Shown: positions 14,033 through 17,248 of the stretch, in pieces
Numbering within the stretch: position 1 is the stretch's first letter
Layout: every line of letters starts with the position of its first letter
From: CAZQYC01 sp964597495
GTDB taxonomy: Bacteria; Pseudomonadota; Gammaproteobacteria; Steroidobacterales; Steroidobacteraceae
Length of the DNA stretch: 17,248 bases
Reading direction: 5' to 3'
Assembly (NCBI GenBank): GCA_964597495.1
Contig: CAZQYC010000082.1
Coordinates: 1-17,248 of the forward strand
The notes under the pieces: model-generated
Seen by the model: the letters and a program-made list of their open reading frames with translations, nothing else
The model's database searches: none
What the model was told of the DNA's origin: nothing
Program-made: the position numbers and the translations under genes

Positions 14033-16408
14033 TTATTCATTCCTCAGCCGCAACGCATTGCCTATTACCGATACGGACGACAGGCTCATCGCAAGCGCAG
14101 CAATAAGCGGGCTTAAAAGCCCACCGGTCAAGGGATAGAGAATGCCGGCCGCCACCGGAATCCCCAGCGCGTTGTACCCGAATGCGAAGCACAGATTCTG
14201 GCGAATATTCCGCACCGTCGCGCGGCTCAATTCACGCGCGCGCACGATGCCTTGTAGATCTCCCTTTACAAGGGTGACTTGCGCGCTTTCCATCGCAACA
14301 TCGGTGCCTGTCCCCATCGCAATTCCGACGTTGGCTTTTGCAAGAGCCGGAGCGTCGTTGATGCCGTCGCCTGCCATCGCAACCTTTCGCCCTTGGGACT
14401 GAAGTTTGGCAATGACATCCGCCTTGTCCTTCGGTTGCACCTCGGCAATCACTTCATCGACCGGCAGCTTGGAGGCGACGGCGCGAGCCGTGGTTCCGTT
14501 GTCGCCCGTCAGCATCACGATTTTGAGGCCGTCTCGCTTGAGGGCCTGCAAGGCATCGCGGGTGGTCTCTTTGATCGGATCCCCGACCGCAATCGCTCCC
14601 GCAAGTTGCTCATCAACGCATAAGTAGATGACGGTAAGTCCATCCTGGGCGAGTTCCTCCGCGGCTTTCGCCAAAGGTTCGACGGCAACGGAGATCGACG
14701 ACATGAGCCGCTTGTTGCCGAGCGCGAGCTTTCGGCCCTTCGATTCTCCGCGAACGCCTTGCCCCGTAATCGATGCAAAGTTCGCCACCTCGGCCGGAGA
14801 AACATGGCGGGCTTTGGCGCCGGCCACGACAGCTTTGGCAAGCGGATGCTCACTGGCCACATCGAGCCCCGCTGCCCAGCCTAAAACATCGGCTTCGTTG
14901 AAACCGTTGACGGTGATCACTCGTTCGAGCACAGGGCGACCCAACGTGATCGTCCCTGTTTTGTCGCAGACGACCGTGTCGACATCGCGCAAAGCTTCGA
15001 TGGCTTGCGCATCCCTGAACAGCACGCCCATTTGCGCACCGCGTCCGCTGGCCACCATGATGGAAATCGGCGTTGCAAGCCCCAGCGCGCAAGGACACGC
15101 GATGATCAAGACGGCGACCGCATTCACAATCGCATAGGCAAGCTTGGGTTCGGGGCCGACTGTCCACCAGAGAATAAAGGTGAGAGTCGATATCGCAATA
15201 ACCGAAGGCACGAACCATGCGGAAACTTTGTCGGCGAGCCGCTGCAGTGGCGCGCGCGAACGCTGCGCTTGCGCCACCATATGAACGATTTGCGAGAGCA
15301 AACTGTCCGCACCGACGCTCGTTGCTTCGACAATGAGCGCGCCGGTTTGATTCAGCGTCGCGCCAATCACGCGATCGCCGTTTACTTTCTCCACAGGAAT
15401 GGGCTCGCCCGTCAACATCGATTCGTCGACGCTTGAGTGACCGTCGATAACGCGGCCGTCGACCGGAACCTTTTCGCCGGGACGGACACGAAGGCGGTCC
15501 CCCTGTTGAATTTGATCGAGCGGGACATCCTCTTCGGTGCCGTCGACATGGAGACGCCGTGCGTGCTTGGCCGCAAGACCGAGCAGCTGTCGGATTGCGG
15601 CGCTCGTACGACCTCGCGCACGAAGTTCGAGCCATTCGCCAAGAAGGACCAACGCGATGATCGCGCTCGCCACTTCGAAATACACGCCGATCCGGCCGTG
15701 CTCGTCGAGCATTTCGCTCGGAAAAGCGGCGGGAGTGAGGGTTGCGATCACGCTGTAGGCAAACGCGACCAAGACACCAAGCCCGATCAACGTGTACATA
15801 TTAGGCGAGCGATTCCGCACTCCCATCCATCCCCGGCGGTAGTAGTTAAGGCCCGCCCAAAATACGACGGGAAGACTGCATCCGAACTCCACCCATCGAA
15901 GCAGATCGGCGGCGGCTGTCGAGAGATGAAGATCGAACGCGTGTGGAAGCATGGCAATCGCAATCGCCGGTACGCTGAATGCCAGTGCGACCCGGAATTT
16001 CTTGCGTATCGCTCTCAGCTCGGAATCATCTTCGTGCTCGCTCGGGACTTCCGGTTCCAATGCCATGCCGCACTTAGGGCAATTCCCCGGTCCCACCTGT
16101 CGCACTTCAGGATGCATTGGGCAGGTATAGAGGGTCCCCGCCGGCATAGCGGGTTCCGTCGATAGCGATGTTTCTTTTGCGCCGACGAATTTCATTGGAT
16201 CTGCAACGAACTTGTTTCGGCACCCTGCGCCACAGAATCGGTATGGGTTGCCTCCGTACTCGGCGGTATGAAGCGCAGTCGCAGCAACCTTCATTCCGCA
16301 GACAGGATCCGTGCATTCACCGGACCCGTTCGAATGCTTTCCATGACAGCATCCACCGGAAACCACGGCCCCTTGATTGTGGTGATGAGCGTGAGTATGT
16401 GTATTCAT
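14033..16408 (-). CDS. copA: Copper-translocating P1B-type ATPase with YHS and CPMHP metal-binding domains
   Basis: This 791-residue ATPase exports Cu(I) from the cytoplasm. The N-terminus is unusual: a His/Cys-rich tail (1-31: THTHAHHH, GGCCHGKH), a YHS domain (about 33-75: DPVCGMKV...YRFCGAGC) and a heavy-metal-binding domain (about 95-120: TCPMHPEV...CPKCGMALEP), with no classical GMxCxxC domain. The core has the transport motif CPC (438-440), TGEPIPV, phosphorylation site Asp482 in DKTGT, a HP motif in SEHPLA, TGDN and GDGINDAPAL. Copper-type membrane residues appear as FGYNALGIPVAAG and MSLSSVSV. I start it at the ATG at 16408, which overlaps the cueR stop codon as ATGA; the frame is open 20 codons further, but that stretch lies inside cueR. 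Together with cueR it forms a copper-responsive operon. Confidence 0.93.
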   Translation of the reverse strand: MNTHTHAHHHNQGAVVSGGCCHGKHSNGSGECTDPVCGMKVAATALHTAEYGGNPYRFCGAGCRNKFVADPMKFVGAKETSLSTEPAMPAGTLYTCPMHPEVRQVGPGNCPKCGMALEPEVPSEHEDDSELRAIRKKFRVALAFSVPAIAIAMLPHAFDLHLSTAAADLLRWVEFGCSLPVVFWAGLNYYRRGWMGVRNRSPNMYTLIGLGVLVAFAYSVIATLTPAAFPSEMLDEHGRIGVYFEVASAIIALVLLGEWLELRARGRTSAAIRQLLGLAAKHARRLHVDGTEEDVPLDQIQQGDRLRVRPGEKVPVDGRVIDGHSSVDESMLTGEPIPVEKVNGDRVIGATLNQTGALIVEATSVGADSLLSQIVHMVAQAQRSRAPLQRLADKVSAWFVPSVIAISTLTFILWWTVGPEPKLAYAIVNAVAVLIIACPCALGLATPISIMVASGRGAQMGVLFRDAQAIEALRDVDTVVCDKTGTITLGRPVLERVITVNGFNEADVLGWAAGLDVASEHPLAKAVVAGAKARHVSPAEVANFASITGQGVRGESKGRKLALGNKRLMSSISVAVEPLAKAAEELAQDGLTVIYLCVDEQLAGAIAVGDPIKETTRDALQALKRDGLKIVMLTGDNGTTARAVASKLPVDEVIAEVQPKDKADVIAKLQSQGRKVAMAGDGINDAPALAKANVGIAMGTGTDVAMESAQVTLVKGDLQGIVRARELSRATVRNIRQNLCFAFGYNALGIPVAAGILYPLTGGLLSPLIAALAMSLSSVSVIGNALRLRNE

Positions 16409-16881
16409 GGTCGCGTACGGTGAGTAGAAGAGGACAGTGAATGCGCTAAGCCATCCAGTATTGGGCAATTCGGTCGTGAATCACCGTGACAATGGGCGGC
16501 AAGGTCTACGAGCGTGGCGCGCATGCCGGTCATTTCTTCAATCTTGCGATCCAGTTCTTCGATATGGCTTAACGCCAGCCGTTTCACTTCGGCGCTGGTC
16601 CGCCGTTGATTGCGCCAAAGCCCGAGCAGGTTCGAAATCTCCCGCATTGAAAACCCAAGGCTTCGTGCTCGCCGAACGAACTTAAGCGAATGAAGGTCAT
16701 TGTCGGTATACAAGCGATAGTCGCCGCTCGATCGAGCGGGTTTTGGAACGAGACCCAGCGATTCGTAGTGGCGAATCATCTTGGCAGTGATTCCAGTCAA
16801 CGATGCCGCTTGGCCGATGCTATAGAGGCCGCCCGCCTTTGCGCTCGACAGATAGGGGGTGATGGCGCGCTGTTTCGTCAT
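16405..16881 (-). CDS. cueR: CueR-type MerR-family copper-responsive regulator
   Basis: This 158-residue MerR-family activator has a helix-turn-helix at YSIGQAASLTGITAKMIRHYESLGL (from residue 20), the wing segment SSGDYRLYTDNDLHSLKFVRRARSLGFS, a long dimerisation helix, and the metal loop with Cys131 and Cys139 (CHGDSRPNCPIL). The spacing of eight residues matches CueR Cys112/Cys120, which bind Cu(I), Ag(I) and Au(I). About 19 residues precede the usual MerR start. The ATG at 16881 has GGAG six bases upstream; an in-frame GTG at 16893 is less likely. It is first in the operon and overlaps copA by ATGA. An ideal MerR-family promoter lies directly upstream, so it should activate itself and copA together when copper rises. 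Confidence 0.93.
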   Translation of the reverse strand: MTKQRAITPYLSSAKAGGLYSIGQAASLTGITAKMIRHYESLGLVPKPARSSGDYRLYTDNDLHSLKFVRRARSLGFSMREISNLLGLWRNQRRTSAEVKRLALSHIEELDRKIEEMTGMRATLVDLAAHCHGDSRPNCPILDGLAHSLSSSTHRTRP

Positions 16882-16907
16882 CTCTCGCTCCACAGTGACT
16901 GTGCGTC

Positions 16908-16938
16908 ATTGTGAACCTTCCCACTGTGGGAAGGTCAA
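16908..16938 (-). promoter_or_regulatory. CueR-controlled cueR-copA promoter with 19-bp spacer
   Basis: Reading leftward, the -35 element TTGACC (16938-16933) and the -10 element CACAAT (16913-16908) are separated by 19 bp, the over-long spacing typical of MerR-family promoters. The spacer is filled by a perfect dyad at 16915-16935, with 10-bp arms ACCTTCCCAC and GTGGGAAGGT around one base. This matches the ACCTTCC...GGAAGGT pattern of E. coli copA and cueO. The dyad and spacing are directly visible; activation by copper-bound CueR is family knowledge. Confidence 0.92.
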
Positions 16939-16975
16939 GCCCTGCAAGATGCCGACTGAGCACCGAACAACTGAT

Positions 16976-17248
16976 TTAGATGCCCTGGACAGTCGCGCCT
17001 AGCATCCTGATTTCACGCTGCAGCAATGGGATGGAGACCCCGCGTGTGCGGAATGCTTCCAGAACTTCTCTGTTCACCTGAGCGCTGGCCGACCCAAAGT
17101 CCGCTACGGCAACCCAGGGTTTGATCGCGATTTGAACCGACGAATCCGAAAGCATTGCGATACCGATCACTGGCGCTAGGTCCTTCAACACGAGGGGGTT
17201 ATCGCGTAATACGTCCTTAATAAGAGAGAACGCCAAGTTCATGTCCGT
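16976..17248 (-). CDS. MscS-family mechanosensitive channel, C-terminal fragment (5' end outside window)
   Basis: The frame is open to the right edge, so only the last 90 or so residues are seen. They match the C-terminal alpha/beta domain of small-conductance mechanosensitive channels: a helix leading to RDNPLVLKDLAPVIGIAMLSDSSVQIAIKPWV, then VNREVLEAFRTRGVSIPLLQREIRML. In MscS the corresponding pattern reads 'D..R.LKDPAP.V.V..L.DSSV....RPWV...F...GI.IP.PQ', at the cytoplasmic vestibule. Full channels open under membrane tension to release solutes during osmotic downshock. Its stop codon lies 37 bp before the -35 element of the copper promoter, on the same strand, and no clear terminator lies between. 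Family is confident; subfamily cannot be judged from the fragment. Confidence 0.87.
   Translation of the reverse strand, partial: TDMNLAFSLIKDVLRDNPLVLKDLAPVIGIAMLSDSSVQIAIKPWVAVADFGSASAQVNREVLEAFRTRGVSIPLLQREIRMLGATVQGI

Noticed and set aside
15437..16165. 242-codon open frame antisense to copA
   Set aside because: Composition is that of a shadow frame and it covers the conserved ATPase core; no ribosome site or recognisable domain.
16409..16468. Longer copA start at 16468
   Set aside because: It lies inside cueR; the ATGA overlap at 16405-16408 gives a better start followed at once by the His-rich tail.

Overview
The window reads as chromosomal DNA of a Gram-negative bacterium, most likely a beta- or gammaproteobacterium. 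The evidence is a DUF3562 protein (a family I associate with Burkholderiales and relatives), a Tat-exported superoxide dismutase, a secretin-type domain, a CueR/CopA copper module and a PQQ sugar dehydrogenase. I did no database search, so this placement is an inference. There is no phage, transposon, CRISPR array, tRNA or rRNA. Gene density is normal and strands are mixed.

Region 1 (1-3630): a class III aminotransferase of the glutamate-1-semialdehyde aminomutase type runs in from the left edge. It converges on a Mpo1-like (DUF962) membrane protein, which is followed upstream by a conserved multi-spanning membrane protein of unknown function. After a 355-bp gap comes a small DUF3562 gene. 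Region 2 (3630-6340): a BlaI/MecI-type repressor and a BlaR1-like M56 metallopeptidase overlap at ATGA and sit behind two TACAnnTGTA operators. The M56 protein does not carry a penicillin-binding sensor. After its fourth membrane helix it has a Pro-Ala-rich linker and then a PilQ/GspD-like secretin domain. This is the most unusual object in the window and looks like a protease-repressor signalling pair with an envelope-derived sensor.

Region 3 (6340-8570): a GNAT acetyltransferase and, divergent to it after a 431-bp gap, an exported PQQ sugar dehydrogenase-like protein that seems to lack the usual catalytic histidine. Region 4 (8595-12443): the potassium uptake transporter Kup, divergent from a KdpD/KdpE two-component pair. 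This KdpD lacks the N-terminal KdpD/Usp cytoplasmic sensor region and no kdpFABC genes are present, so the pair may regulate kup. The kup ribosome binding site lies in a hairpin.

Region 5 (12440-13774): a Tat-exported Fe/Mn superoxide dismutase homologue with altered second-sphere residues, and a phosphinothricin-acetyltransferase-like GNAT. Region 6 (14033-16950): a copper operon in which cueR and copA overlap by ATGA, transcribed from a textbook MerR-family promoter with a 19-bp spacer over a perfect dyad. The ATPase has a His/Cys-rich tail, a YHS domain and a CPMHP-type metal-binding domain instead of the classical CxxC domains. The right edge holds the C-terminus of an MscS-family mechanosensitive channel.

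Several genes concern envelope or stress physiology (ion homeostasis, copper, superoxide, wall or envelope sensing), but I see no single multigene system beyond the three regulator-target modules above.
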